Source of the DNA: Falsiroseomonas sp044341625
GTDB taxonomy: Bacteria > Pseudomonadota > Alphaproteobacteria > Acetobacterales > Acetobacteraceae
Assembly: GCA_044341625.1 (NCBI GenBank)
Contig: JBIIRI010000116.1
Location: 1-11,236, forward strand
Reading direction: 5' to 3'
DNA: 11,236 bases
Part shown: positions 1 through 5,529 of the stretch, in pieces
Layout: every line of letters begins with the position of its first letter
Numbering within the stretch: the stretch's first letter is position 1
Program-made: the position numbers and the translations under genes
The notes under the pieces: generated by a model
What the model saw: only the letters and a program-made list of their open reading frames with translations
Told to the model about the DNA's origin: nothing
Database searches by the model: none

Positions 1-1
1 C

Positions 2-559
2 ATCTTCGAACCTCGCTATCTGGCGATGGTGGAGGATGCGATGGCCGCTGGGCGGATGCTCGGCATGGTGCAGGGCGATCCCTCCCAGCCCCGCGACGGG
101 GCGGAACCGCCGCTGTTCAAGGTCGGTTGCCTTGGCCGCGTTTCCTCCTTCGCCGAGACGGATGACGGGCGGATCCTGCTGACGCTGACCGGCGTCATCC
201 GCTTCCGCATCGCAGCCGAGGTGGCGGGACGCCGGGGCTACCGGCGGGTGAGCGCGGATTACGCGCCCTATGCCGCCGATCTCGATGTGGCCGCCCCGCC
301 CCCCGCGCTCGACCGGGACGCGCTGGTGGGCGCGCTGCGCCCTTATTTCCGCGCGCGGGGGATCGAGGCGAATTGGGACGCGGTGGAGCAGACCGAGGAT
401 GCGATGCTCGTCACCACGCTCTGCATGGTCTGCCCCTTCGATGTGCGGGAGAAGCAGGCGCTGCTGGAGGCGAAGGATGCCGGGGACCGCGCGGCGATGC
501 TGATCGCCTTGATGCGGATGGGCAGCCACGGCATGGCGCCCGAAGGCCGCCCCAGCTAA
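2..559 (+). CDS. LON peptidase N-terminal (substrate-binding) domain protein, 5' partial
   Basis: The reading frame is open from the window edge and lacks roughly the first 20-30 residues. Its first visible residues, IFEPRYLAMV, are the characteristic early motif of the LON substrate-binding domain. They are followed by a GMVQ strand, a PLFKVGCLG segment and a DDGRILLTLTGVIRFRI block, as in stand-alone LON-domain proteins. No AAA+ or Ser-Lys protease domain follows: the protein stops after about 185 visible residues, the normal size for this single-domain family of about 210-220 aa. The family is thought to bind substrates or partners, but its cellular role is not well established. It is followed after 54 bp by a Trm112 gene and then a DUF971 gene, all on the same strand and probably co-transcribed. 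The ATG at 26 is internal, not the true start. Confidence 0.92.
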   Translation: MFEPRYLAMVEDAMAAGRMLGMVQGDPSQPRDGAEPPLFKVGCLGRVSSFAETDDGRILLTLTGVIRFRIAAEVAGRRGYRRVSADYAPYAADLDVAAPPPALDRDALVGALRPYFRARGIEANWDAVEQTEDAMLVTTLCMVCPFDVREKQALLEAKDAGDRAAMLIALMRMGSHGMAPEGRPS

Positions 560-560
560 G

Positions 561-599
561 ACGCATCGGCAAGACCGCGCCCAGGGGCGCGACATGCGT
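561..599 (+). other. Hairpin between the LON-domain and Trm112 genes
   Basis: A 7-bp perfect stem, CGCGCCC (576-582) with GGGCGCG (585-591), has a very short AG loop. It is wrapped by a second pair, ACGCAT (561-566) with ATGCGT (594-599). It starts one base after the LON-gene stop codon and ends about 14 bases before the Trm112 start. No T-run follows, so it is not a typical intrinsic terminator. It could stabilise the upstream mRNA 3' end or modulate read-through. The pairing is seen in the sequence; a function is inferred. Confidence 0.4.
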
Positions 600-613
600 G
601 AGAGGGTGAAGGC

Positions 614-799
614 ATGAGCGAGGCAGGGGTGCAGGTGGATCCGCGGCTGCTGGAGATCCTGGTCTGCCCGGTGACGAAGGGGCCGCTGCGCCTGGACCGG
701 GAGAAGGCGGAGCTGGTCAGCGACAAGGCCGGCCTCGCCTATCCGATCCGGGACGGCATCCCCATCATGCTGCCGGACGAGGCGAGGAAGATTGATTGA
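614..799 (+). CDS. Trm112 family protein (UPF0434, YcaR-like)
   Basis: A 61-aa protein whose pattern LLEILVCPVTKGPL, a short charged turn, then AYPIRDGIPIMLPDEAR matches the bacterial Trm112/YcaR family over its full normal length. In eukaryotes and archaea Trm112 is an activating subunit of RNA and protein methyltransferases; the role of the bacterial short form is not settled. Only one cysteine is present (CPVTKG instead of CPxC), so this copy should not bind zinc through a classical four-cysteine site, as is common in alphaproteobacterial members. The ATG at 614 is preceded by GAGAGGG and GAAGG, a good ribosome-binding region. The next gene starts 6 bp after its stop, so the two are almost certainly co-transcribed. 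Confidence 0.92.
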   Translation: MSEAGVQVDPRLLEILVCPVTKGPLRLDREKAELVSDKAGLAYPIRDGIPIMLPDEARKID

Positions 800-805
800 C
801 GGCCG

Positions 806-1174
806 ATGCCCACGCCCACCGAAATCCGCCTGAACCGCGCCGAGCGGGTGCTGCACGTCGCCTTCGACACGGGTGAGCACTTCGCCCTGCCGGCTGAGTA
901 TCTGCGGGTGGAAAGCCCCTCGGCCGAGGTGCAGGGGCATGGGCCGGGGCAGCGGGTGATCGTGCCGGCGCGGCGCCATGTCGGGATCATGAAGGTCGAG
1001 CCGGTCGGGCATTACGCCGTGCGGCTGGTCTTCGACGACCTGCACGATACGGGCATCTATTCCTGGGACTACCTGTTCGAACTGGGCCGCGACCAGGCGG
1101 AACGCTGGGCCGCCTATGAACAGGCCCTGGCCGCCAAGGGCCTGAGCCGGGACCCGCCACGCCGGGCCGGATAG
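806..1174 (+). CDS. DUF971 (gamma-butyrobetaine hydroxylase-like N-terminal domain) protein
   Basis: A 122-aa protein made of a single DUF971 domain. Recognisable parts are an early TEIRLNRAERVLHVAFD strand pair, the LPAEYLRVESPSAEVQGHG segment, a VGIMKVEPVGHYAVRLVFDD block, and the aromatic DTGIYSWDYLFELG motif near residues 89-102. The same domain forms the N-terminus of gamma-butyrobetaine hydroxylases and is sometimes fused to ApbC/Mrp-type iron-sulfur carriers. The stand-alone form has no firmly assigned reaction, and nothing here resembles an oxygenase catalytic domain. The start at 806 lies 6 bp after the Trm112 stop, which argues for translational coupling. The last residues (SRDPPRRAG) are an unstructured tail. 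Family assignment is secure; function is unknown. Confidence 0.9.
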   Translation: MPTPTEIRLNRAERVLHVAFDTGEHFALPAEYLRVESPSAEVQGHGPGQRVIVPARRHVGIMKVEPVGHYAVRLVFDDLHDTGIYSWDYLFELGRDQAERWAAYEQALAAKGLSRDPPRRAG

Positions 1175-1217
1175 GGCAGGGCGCGGCGGCGCGCCGCTTT
1201 GGCCGCGCGCCGCATGT

Positions 1218-1270
1218 CGGATTCGGACAAATGGCCCGGGCGCCCCACGCCTGCCGGATTCGGACAAATG
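1218..1270. repeat. Two exact 16-bp direct repeats
   Basis: CGGATTCGGACAAATG occurs at 1218-1233 and again at 1255-1270, with starts 37 bp apart, in the convergent gap after the DUF971 gene. The copies are identical while the DNA between them is not repeated. Paired sites like this can be operators, repeat-family members or remnants of a duplication. No protein gene starts nearby, so an operator would have to control a small RNA or an antisense transcript. Confidence 0.6.
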
Positions 1271-1273
1271 CGC

Positions 1274-1305
1274 CGCCCGCCCCAAGCAGCTGGGTGGGGC
1301 AGGCG
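1274..1305. terminator. Hairpin in a convergent gap, possible terminator
   Basis: CGCC (1274-1277) and GCCCCA (1279-1284) pair with TGGGGC (1295-1300) and GGCG (1302-1305), giving ten pairs with one C/A mismatch and a 10-nt loop. It lies between two convergent genes, where a bidirectional terminator would be expected. Neither strand has a clear T-run after it, so it would be a weak or Rho-assisted terminator at best. Confidence 0.3.
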
Positions 1306-1324
1306 CGGGAAGGGGGCGGGAGGC

Positions 1325-1359
1325 TTGTCACCGCCCCAGTAGATCAGGAATATATACCT
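1325..1359 (+). promoter_or_regulatory. AT-rich near-palindrome with promoter-like hexamers
   Basis: The stretch AGGAATATATACCT (1346-1359) is a near-perfect palindrome and is strikingly AT-rich for this DNA. On the + strand TTGTCA (1325-1330) matches five of six bases of a sigma-70 -35 box, and GAATAT/AATATA lies 17-18 bp downstream. On the - strand the same patch offers TATATT, a good -10 match, with only a poor -35. No annotated gene begins downstream on either strand: + transcription would run antisense to the gene at 1388-1939, and - transcription would cross the direct repeats and hairpin. The signal is weak and its direction uncertain. Confidence 0.25.
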
Positions 1360-1387
1360 TAGTCGAGCCCATTCAGCTCCGGTCGCT

Positions 1388-1939
1388 TCAATGCGTCGGC
1401 TTGCGGGGCGGCTTCACGATGCGGCGGCCGCTGGTGGCGGGGGTTCGTTCGGGCGGCGCCGCGCGCAGCTTGGGGAGGGCCTTGGGCGCCTTGTGCGGCC
1501 GCCGGGCCGGGGCGGCGGCCTTGGCATGGCGGACCGGGCTGGGTCGGGGTTCCACGCGCGGGGGCTCGGGCGCGGGCGGGGCCTCCGCGCCCATCACCGC
1601 GACCGGCGCGGCGGGGCCGGTGGACCAGGGCAGATCCTCGGCCGGGGCGGGTTGGCGCGAAGCCGGCGCTGGGGGTGCCGCATAGGTCGGGGCGGGGCGG
1701 GGCGCTTCTGGCCGCGCGGCCTCCGGCATGGTGAACCCCGGCATCCCGAACGCCATCCAGGGCGCCGCCCAGGCCTGCAGCATCTGGCGCTGCATCTCCA
1801 GCAACGGCGAGGCCGTGCCTGCCCCCGGGCCCGCCCCTCGGCCGGTCCAGAGGCCCATCCAGGTCTCGAAGGCGTCGGTTGCCATGTCCATCCAGGGCAT
1901 CAGCGACCGCAGGTCGCGTGGGTCTTGGCCAGGGCGCAT
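1388..1939 (-). CDS. Unrecognised Pro/Ala-rich protein with Trp/Met-rich N-terminus and basic tail
   Basis: A 183-aa protein I cannot assign to a family. Residues 1-70 are rich in Trp and Met and look like amphipathic helices (PWMDMATDAFETWMGLW, then LLEMQRQMLQAWAAPWMAFG). From about residue 72 it is a disordered Pro/Ala/Glu linker, and the last 50 residues are basic (HKAPKALPKLRAAPPER and RRIVKPPRKPTH). There is no signal peptide or transmembrane segment. The ATG at 1939 is preceded by GGAAG at a 5-base spacing, which favours it over the in-frame GTG at 2002. An aromatic helical head joined to a histone-like Pro/Ala/Lys tail recalls polyhydroxyalkanoate-granule proteins (PhaF/PhaM/PhaE-like), but that is only a resemblance in layout. 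It stands alone between convergent DUF971 and upstream gpsA. Confidence 0.65.
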   Translation of the reverse strand: MRPGQDPRDLRSLMPWMDMATDAFETWMGLWTGRGAGPGAGTASPLLEMQRQMLQAWAAPWMAFGMPGFTMPEAARPEAPRPAPTYAAPPAPASRQPAPAEDLPWSTGPAAPVAVMGAEAPPAPEPPRVEPRPSPVRHAKAAAPARRPHKAPKALPKLRAAPPERTPATSGRRIVKPPRKPTH

Positions 1940-2050
1940 TGCCGCTTCCGTCGCGTTGTGGGTCCCGAGGATATGGTGCGACGCAGCATGGATTGCGACC
2001 ACGCCCCACCACGGCCCTGGCCCAACCCGATGACAAGCGCGGGAGCGCCC

Positions 2051-2077
2051 TATTCGTCCCGCCTTATTCGTCCCGCC
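2051..2077. repeat. Tandem duplication over the gpsA stop codon
   Basis: The 13-bp string TATTCGTCCCGCC occurs at 2051-2063 and 2065-2077, a tandem repeat with a period of 14 bp. The right copy encodes the last gpsA codons (RRDE and the stop); the left copy lies just beyond the stop. It is a recent-looking local duplication with no effect on the protein end. Confidence 0.75.
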
Positions 2078-3071
2078 GGGGCCGCGCCAGCAGCCGGCCC
2101 ATGGCGTCCTCCACCGAAAGCCCGCCCGCCAGCAAATCGGCCACCGCCGCGCAGATCGGCAATTCCACCCTCGCTTCCGCCGCCCTGGCGACCAAAGCGG
2201 GCGCTGTCGCGACGCCTTCCGCCACCCCGGCCCGCCCGGCCAGCGCCGCCGCCAGGCTCATCCCCTGGCCCAGCGCATGGCCGAGCGAGGTGTTGCGGCT
2301 GCCCGGCCCGGTCGTGGTCAGCAGCAGGTCGCCCAGCCCGGACAGCCCCGAAGCCGTCTCCGCCCGTCCGCCCAGCGCGACCGCCAGCCGCGACAATTCC
2401 GCCAGCCCCCGCGTGACCAGCGCCGCCCGCGCATTCTCTCCCAGCCCCGCGCCGATCACCGCGCCGGCCGCGATCGCGATGACGTTCTTCGCCGCCCCGC
2501 CGACCTGCACGCCCACCGGGTCGTCGCCGCCATAGATCCGGAACCCTGCCGTGCCGAGCATCTCGCCAGCCGCGCGCCGCAGCGCCGCGTCGCGGCTGGC
2601 GAGCACGGCGGCCGCCGGCAGGCCCTTCGCCACCTCATGCGCGAAATTCGGCCCCGAGAGCACCGCCGCTGGCAGGGCAGGAAACAGCGCTTCCAGGATC
2701 TCGAGCGGCAGCAGGCGCGTGCCGCGTTCCACGCCCTTGGAACAGACGATCAGCGGTGCGCCGCCTGCCTGCAGCGCCGGGCGCAGATCGGTCAGCACCG
2801 GGCGCAGGAACTGCACCGGCACGACGACCAGCACGATCGCCGCCCCCGCCAGCGCGGCGGCCGCATCGGCGCTGGGCGCGATGGCGGCGGGAAGGGTGAC
2901 GCCGGGCAGGTAGGCCGCATTCTCCCGCGTCGCCGCCAGCGCCGCCGCGCGGGCCGGATCGCGCGCCCAGAGCCCGACCTCATGCCCCGCCCGCGCCGCC
3001 TGGATCGCCAGCGCCGTGCCCCAGGCGCCGGCCCCGAGAACGGCGATGCGCCCTGTGCTGCCCTGCGGCAT
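2064..3071 (-). CDS. gpsA: Glycerol-3-phosphate dehydrogenase [NAD(P)+]
   Basis: Cytosolic enzyme that reduces dihydroxyacetone phosphate to sn-glycerol 3-phosphate, the backbone precursor of membrane phospholipids. The 335 aa match the normal family length. The Rossmann fold opens at once with IAVLGAGAWGTALA, where G13, G15 and G18 form the nucleotide-binding GxGxxG. A CSKGVERGT segment and LSGPNFAHEVAKGLP follow, then VGGAAKNVIAIAAG with Lys195 at the position of the conserved catalytic lysine. The C-terminal domain carries SGLGDLLLTTTGPGSRNTSLG and GVAEGVATAPA. The ATG at 3071 lies 6 bp after the rlmJ stop, with purine-rich GGAGAGG upstream inside the rlmJ end, so the two genes form one transcription unit. 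All expected active-site motifs are present and the assignment is firm. Confidence 0.97.
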   Translation of the reverse strand: MPQGSTGRIAVLGAGAWGTALAIQAARAGHEVGLWARDPARAAALAATRENAAYLPGVTLPAAIAPSADAAAALAGAAIVLVVVPVQFLRPVLTDLRPALQAGGAPLIVCSKGVERGTRLLPLEILEALFPALPAAVLSGPNFAHEVAKGLPAAAVLASRDAALRRAAGEMLGTAGFRIYGGDDPVGVQVGGAAKNVIAIAAGAVIGAGLGENARAALVTRGLAELSRLAVALGGRAETASGLSGLGDLLLTTTGPGSRNTSLGHALGQGMSLAAALAGRAGVAEGVATAPALVARAAEARVELPICAAVADLLAGGLSVEDAMGRLLARPRRDE

Positions 3072-3077
3072 CGTCCC

Positions 3078-3908
3078 CTACCTCTCCGCCGTCAGGCGGG
3101 TCACCCCCGCCGCCGCGCCATCCTCGCCCCGGTCGAGGCGCGCAAGGAGGGCAGCCAGGATGGCGCTGGCCTCGGCCTCGAAGCCGAAGGGGGCGTTGGC
3201 CACGACCAGCCCGCAGCCATTCAGCCGCGTCGGGTCGGTGGGTTCCCGCAGCACCAGCTCGCAAGCGATGCAATCCTCGACGCCCGCATCCTGCAGCGCG
3301 GTGTGGAAGGCGCGCGGGGGGGCGCGGTGCTTCACCGGATACCAGGCGGCGACGATGCCGGCGCGGAAGCGGTGCCGCAGCCCGGCGATCCCCTGGGCGA
3401 GGCGGTCGAACTCGCCTTCCTGCTCGAAAGGTGGGTCGATCAGCACCAGGCCGCGGCGTTCGGGGAAGGGCGTCAGCGCGGTCAGCGCTTCATAGGCGTC
3501 GCGCTTATGGACCGCGACCTGGGCATCGCCGCGATAGCGCGCCTTCAGCGTCGCGTGGTCCTCGGGGTGCAATTCGCACAGGACCAGCCGATCTTCGGGA
3601 CGCATCAGGGCGCGGATCAGCGCGGGAGAGCCGGGATAGGCCGCCGGGTAGCCCGCCTGGCGGACCAGCGCGACGTAATCGGCCAGCGCGCCCGCATCGC
3701 CTTCCATCACCCGCGCGATCCCTTCGCGCCATTCGCCGGTCCGGGCGGGCTCCGGCGCCGAGAGGTCATAGGCCCCGATGCCCGCATGGGTGTCGAGCAC
3801 CGCGAAGGGTTTCGGCTTGGCGTGCAGCGCCCGCAGCAGCGCGACGAGCAGCGCGTGCTTGACGCAATCCGCGAAATTGCCGGCATGGAAGGCGTGGCGA
3901 TAATTCAC
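3078..3908 (-). CDS. rlmJ: 23S rRNA (adenine(2030)-N(6))-methyltransferase RlmJ
   Basis: SAM-dependent enzyme that methylates N6 of A2030 in 23S rRNA (E. coli numbering). The 276 aa match the family length of about 280. The N-terminus MNYRHAFHAGNFADCVKHAL is the family signature, VLDTHAGIGAYDL (37-49) is the SAM-binding loop, LCELHPED lies near 110-117, and the catalytic DPPFE is at 158-162 (DPPYE in E. coli). The C-terminal LNGCGLVVANAPFG motif is intact. The start codon is GTG, chosen because the conserved family N-terminus begins exactly there; the ribosome-binding signal is poor, with only GAGG one base before it and AAGG further up. It is followed by gpsA after 6 bp and preceded by the repeat-rich gap that separates it from tsaD. 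Confidence 0.95.
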   Translation of the reverse strand: MNYRHAFHAGNFADCVKHALLVALLRALHAKPKPFAVLDTHAGIGAYDLSAPEPARTGEWREGIARVMEGDAGALADYVALVRQAGYPAAYPGSPALIRALMRPEDRLVLCELHPEDHATLKARYRGDAQVAVHKRDAYEALTALTPFPERRGLVLIDPPFEQEGEFDRLAQGIAGLRHRFRAGIVAAWYPVKHRAPPRAFHTALQDAGVEDCIACELVLREPTDPTRLNGCGLVVANAPFGFEAEASAILAALLARLDRGEDGAAAGVTRLTAER

Positions 3909-3961
3909 GCCTCGGCGGTAGCCTTGCCGACAAGGCGGCGCAAGACAGGGCGTGCGGACAG

Positions 3962-4060
3962 AACCCTCTCCACCCGCAGGGGGGAGGTTCGACGCACCGC
4001 GTCGAACGCCGAAGTCGCGGCGGTTTACCGCCGCCTACGCAGGCTGGAAGGGTGAGGGGG
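3962..4060. repeat. Palindromic intergenic repeat module 1 (three hairpins)
   Basis: Three adjacent hairpins lie upstream of rlmJ. CCTCTCC (3965-3971) pairs with a GGGGAGG run ending at 3987. GTTCGACGC (3987-3995) pairs perfectly with GCGTCGAAC (3999-4007) around a 3-nt loop. GCGGCGG (4017-4023) pairs with CCGCCGC (4028-4034) around TTTA. The module ends in GGGTGAGGGGGG (4050-4061), a string closely matched in the second module at 4171-4293, which suggests both belong to one dispersed repeat family. The hairpins are seen directly; family membership is inferred. Confidence 0.55.
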
Positions 4061-4170
4061 GCGCAAAGGATGGCGCCTGTCACTCGGCCCCGGCGAGCCC
4101 CGCCGGCATCCTGTCCGAAAGGATATGCGCTGTTCGAGTTTGGTGTGGGTCGCCGTCGGAGGCGACGGAG

Positions 4171-4293
4171 CACCCCCTCTCCCCCATTTATGGGGGAGAG
4201 GGTGGGGTGAGGGGGATGCGTAAGCTCTTGAACGCGCGTGCCGCATTCGTCGCCCCCCTCACCCACCCCTCTCCCCCCTTTGGGTGGAGAGGG
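4171..4293. repeat. Palindromic intergenic repeat module 2 (REP/REPIN-like)
   Basis: The left hairpin is a perfect 12-bp stem, CCCTCTCCCCCA (4175-4186) with 4191-4202, around a TTTA loop. The right hairpin pairs CCCTCTCC (4267-4274) with GGAGAGGG (4286-4293), plus three more pairs, around TTT. The two halves also mirror each other: 4192-4215 is the reverse complement of 4254-4277 with two mismatches out of 24. Two inverted hairpins flanking a unique 38-bp spacer is the layout of a REPIN/BIME element. No transposase is present in the window. It lies in the gap downstream of tsaD and upstream of rlmJ. Confidence 0.6.
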
Positions 4294-4356
4294 CTATCTC
4301 TTCACGCTGACAGTTGCGCTGAGCATGGCACCTCCAACAGCCAAGTCGAACAGCGC

Positions 4357-4410
4357 AAAAGGAAAAGCAGCCACCGCGCCGAGCCCGCCGCCGGCCAGCG
4401 TACCGGTGGC
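4357..4410 (-). terminator. Possible intrinsic terminator of tsaD
   Basis: Read on the - strand, immediately after the tsaD stop, GCCACCG (4410-4404) can pair with CGGTGGC (4376-4370). The large intervening loop can fold internally through GCCGGC/GCCGGC-type pairs, and TTTTCCTTTT follows (4366-4357). Position and orientation fit a tsaD terminator. The long loop and interrupted T-tract make it a moderate candidate. Confidence 0.4.
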
Positions 4411-5472
4411 TCAGGCCGCAAGCTCCTGTAGCGGCCAGCGCGGGCGCGGCGCGTGGTCCAGGCCGTCGGTCAGGCCGGCGCGCAGCCGCTCGATCCCGGC
4501 CCAGGCGACCATCACCGCATTGTCGGTGCAGAGCCGGATCGGGGGGGCCACCATCGGCAGCCCCGCCTTCGCCGCGACCCGCGCCAGCGCCGCCCGCACC
4601 GCGCCATTCGCCGCGACGCCGCCCGCGACCACCACCGCCCGCGCGCCAGGCAGCATGCCGAGCGCATGCGTCGCGCGATCCGCCAGCACCGAAGCGACCG
4701 AGGCCTGGAACCCGGCTGCGAGGTCGCGCCGCCCCTGCTCATCCAGCCCCTTCGCCACCGCCTGCGCCACCGCCGTCTTCAGCCCGCTGAAGGAGAAGTC
4801 GCAGCCCGGCCGGCCGAACAACGGCTGGGGCAGGGGGATGCGCGTGGGGTTGCCGCCTTCCGCCAGCCGTTCCAGATGCGGCCCGCCGGGCCAGGGCAGG
4901 CCGAGCAGCTTCGCCGATTTGTCGAAGGCCTCCCCCACCGCGTCATCCAGCGTGGTGCCCAGCCGGCGATGCCGCCCCACGCCTTCCACCGCCACGCATT
5001 GGCAATGCCCGCCCGAGAGCAGCAGCAGCAGATAGGGGAATGCCAATCCGTCCGGGCTCACCGAGGGCAGGCGGGGCGAAAGCGCATGCGCCTCCAGGTG
5101 GTTGATCGCGAGATAGGGGATGCCCTGGGCGAGTGCGATGCCCTTGCCGAGCGTGGCGCCGACGATCAGCCCGCCGATCAGCCCCGGCCCGGCGGTCGCC
5201 GCGACGGCCGAAAGCCCCGCCGGCGTCGTGCCGGCTTCCGCCAGCACGCGCCGCACCAGGCCGGGCAGGTGCTGCAGATGGGCGCGGGCCGCGATCTCCG
5301 GCACCACGCCGCCGAAGGGGGCGTGGTCGGCCAGCTGGCTCAGCACCGCTTCCGCCAGGATGGTGCCATCCGCGCGCAGCACCGCCGCGGCGGTTTCGTC
5401 GCAGGAGCTCTCGAGGCCGAGGACCAGCCGGTCATCGCCGCCTGCCGCGCCCCCATCCCGCGCCTCCCGCAT
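4411..5472 (-). CDS. tsaD: tRNA N6-adenosine threonylcarbamoyltransferase
   Basis: TsaD (Gcp/YgjD) transfers the threonylcarbamoyl group to A37 of ANN-decoding tRNAs, working with TsaB, TsaE and TsaC-made threonylcarbamoyl-AMP. The 353 aa are of normal length. Motifs in order: VLGLESSCDETAAAV (17-31), FGGVVPEIAARAH, TAGPGLIGGLIVG, the metal-binding INHLEAH with His125 and His129, LLLSGGHCQ, TLDDAVGEAFDKSAKLLG, DFSFSGLKTAV, VVVAGGVAANGAVRAAL and CTDNAVMVAWAG. The frame stays open upstream to 5634, but the ATG at 5472 is preferred: it has GAAGGG five bases upstream, gives the usual N-terminus, and avoids overlapping hemC, whose start lies 57 bp away on the other strand. TsaB, TsaC and TsaE are not in the window. 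Confidence 0.96.
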   Translation of the reverse strand: MREARDGGAAGGDDRLVLGLESSCDETAAAVLRADGTILAEAVLSQLADHAPFGGVVPEIAARAHLQHLPGLVRRVLAEAGTTPAGLSAVAATAGPGLIGGLIVGATLGKGIALAQGIPYLAINHLEAHALSPRLPSVSPDGLAFPYLLLLLSGGHCQCVAVEGVGRHRRLGTTLDDAVGEAFDKSAKLLGLPWPGGPHLERLAEGGNPTRIPLPQPLFGRPGCDFSFSGLKTAVAQAVAKGLDEQGRRDLAAGFQASVASVLADRATHALGMLPGARAVVVAGGVAANGAVRAALARVAAKAGLPMVAPPIRLCTDNAVMVAWAGIERLRAGLTDGLDHAPRPRWPLQELAA

Positions 5473-5529
5473 GGCACCCTTCGCCGGCAACACTTTCGCG
5501 ACCTCCGTCAGGGCTCTAAGGAGCCTGCC

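Noticed and set aside
1218..1270. Phage or integron attachment site considered for the paired 16-bp repeats
   Set aside because: No integrase, tRNA or foreign-looking cargo lies near the repeats, and they are only 37 bp apart.
1359..2036. Alternative - strand frame of 225 codons overlapping the orphan protein
   Set aside because: Composed almost entirely of Pro, Arg, Gly and Ala with no start signal. The other - frame has a ribosome-binding site and ordered Trp/Met helices.
2277..4055. Long + strand open frame of 592 codons opposite gpsA and rlmJ
   Set aside because: It is extremely rich in Arg, Gln, Gly and Asp, typical of an antisense frame in high-GC DNA. It lies over two well-conserved genes and matches no family.
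3962..4293. CRISPR-like array considered for the repeated hairpins
   Set aside because: The repeats are inverted, unequal in length and irregularly spaced, and no cas genes are present.
3952..4431. + strand open frame of 159 codons in the tsaD-rlmJ gap
   Set aside because: It reads through both palindromic repeat modules and into the tsaD 3' end; the apparent protein is only translated repeat DNA.
4453..5529. In-frame upstream extension of hemC across the whole tsaD gene on the opposite strand
   Set aside because: Low-complexity Arg/Gln/His composition, antisense to conserved tsaD. The AAGGAG site fixes the hemC start at 5530.
5473..5529. Specific sigma-70 promoters in the tsaD/hemC divergent gap
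   Set aside because: Promoters must lie in or near this 57-bp gap, but no convincing -35/-10 pair could be picked out on either strand.
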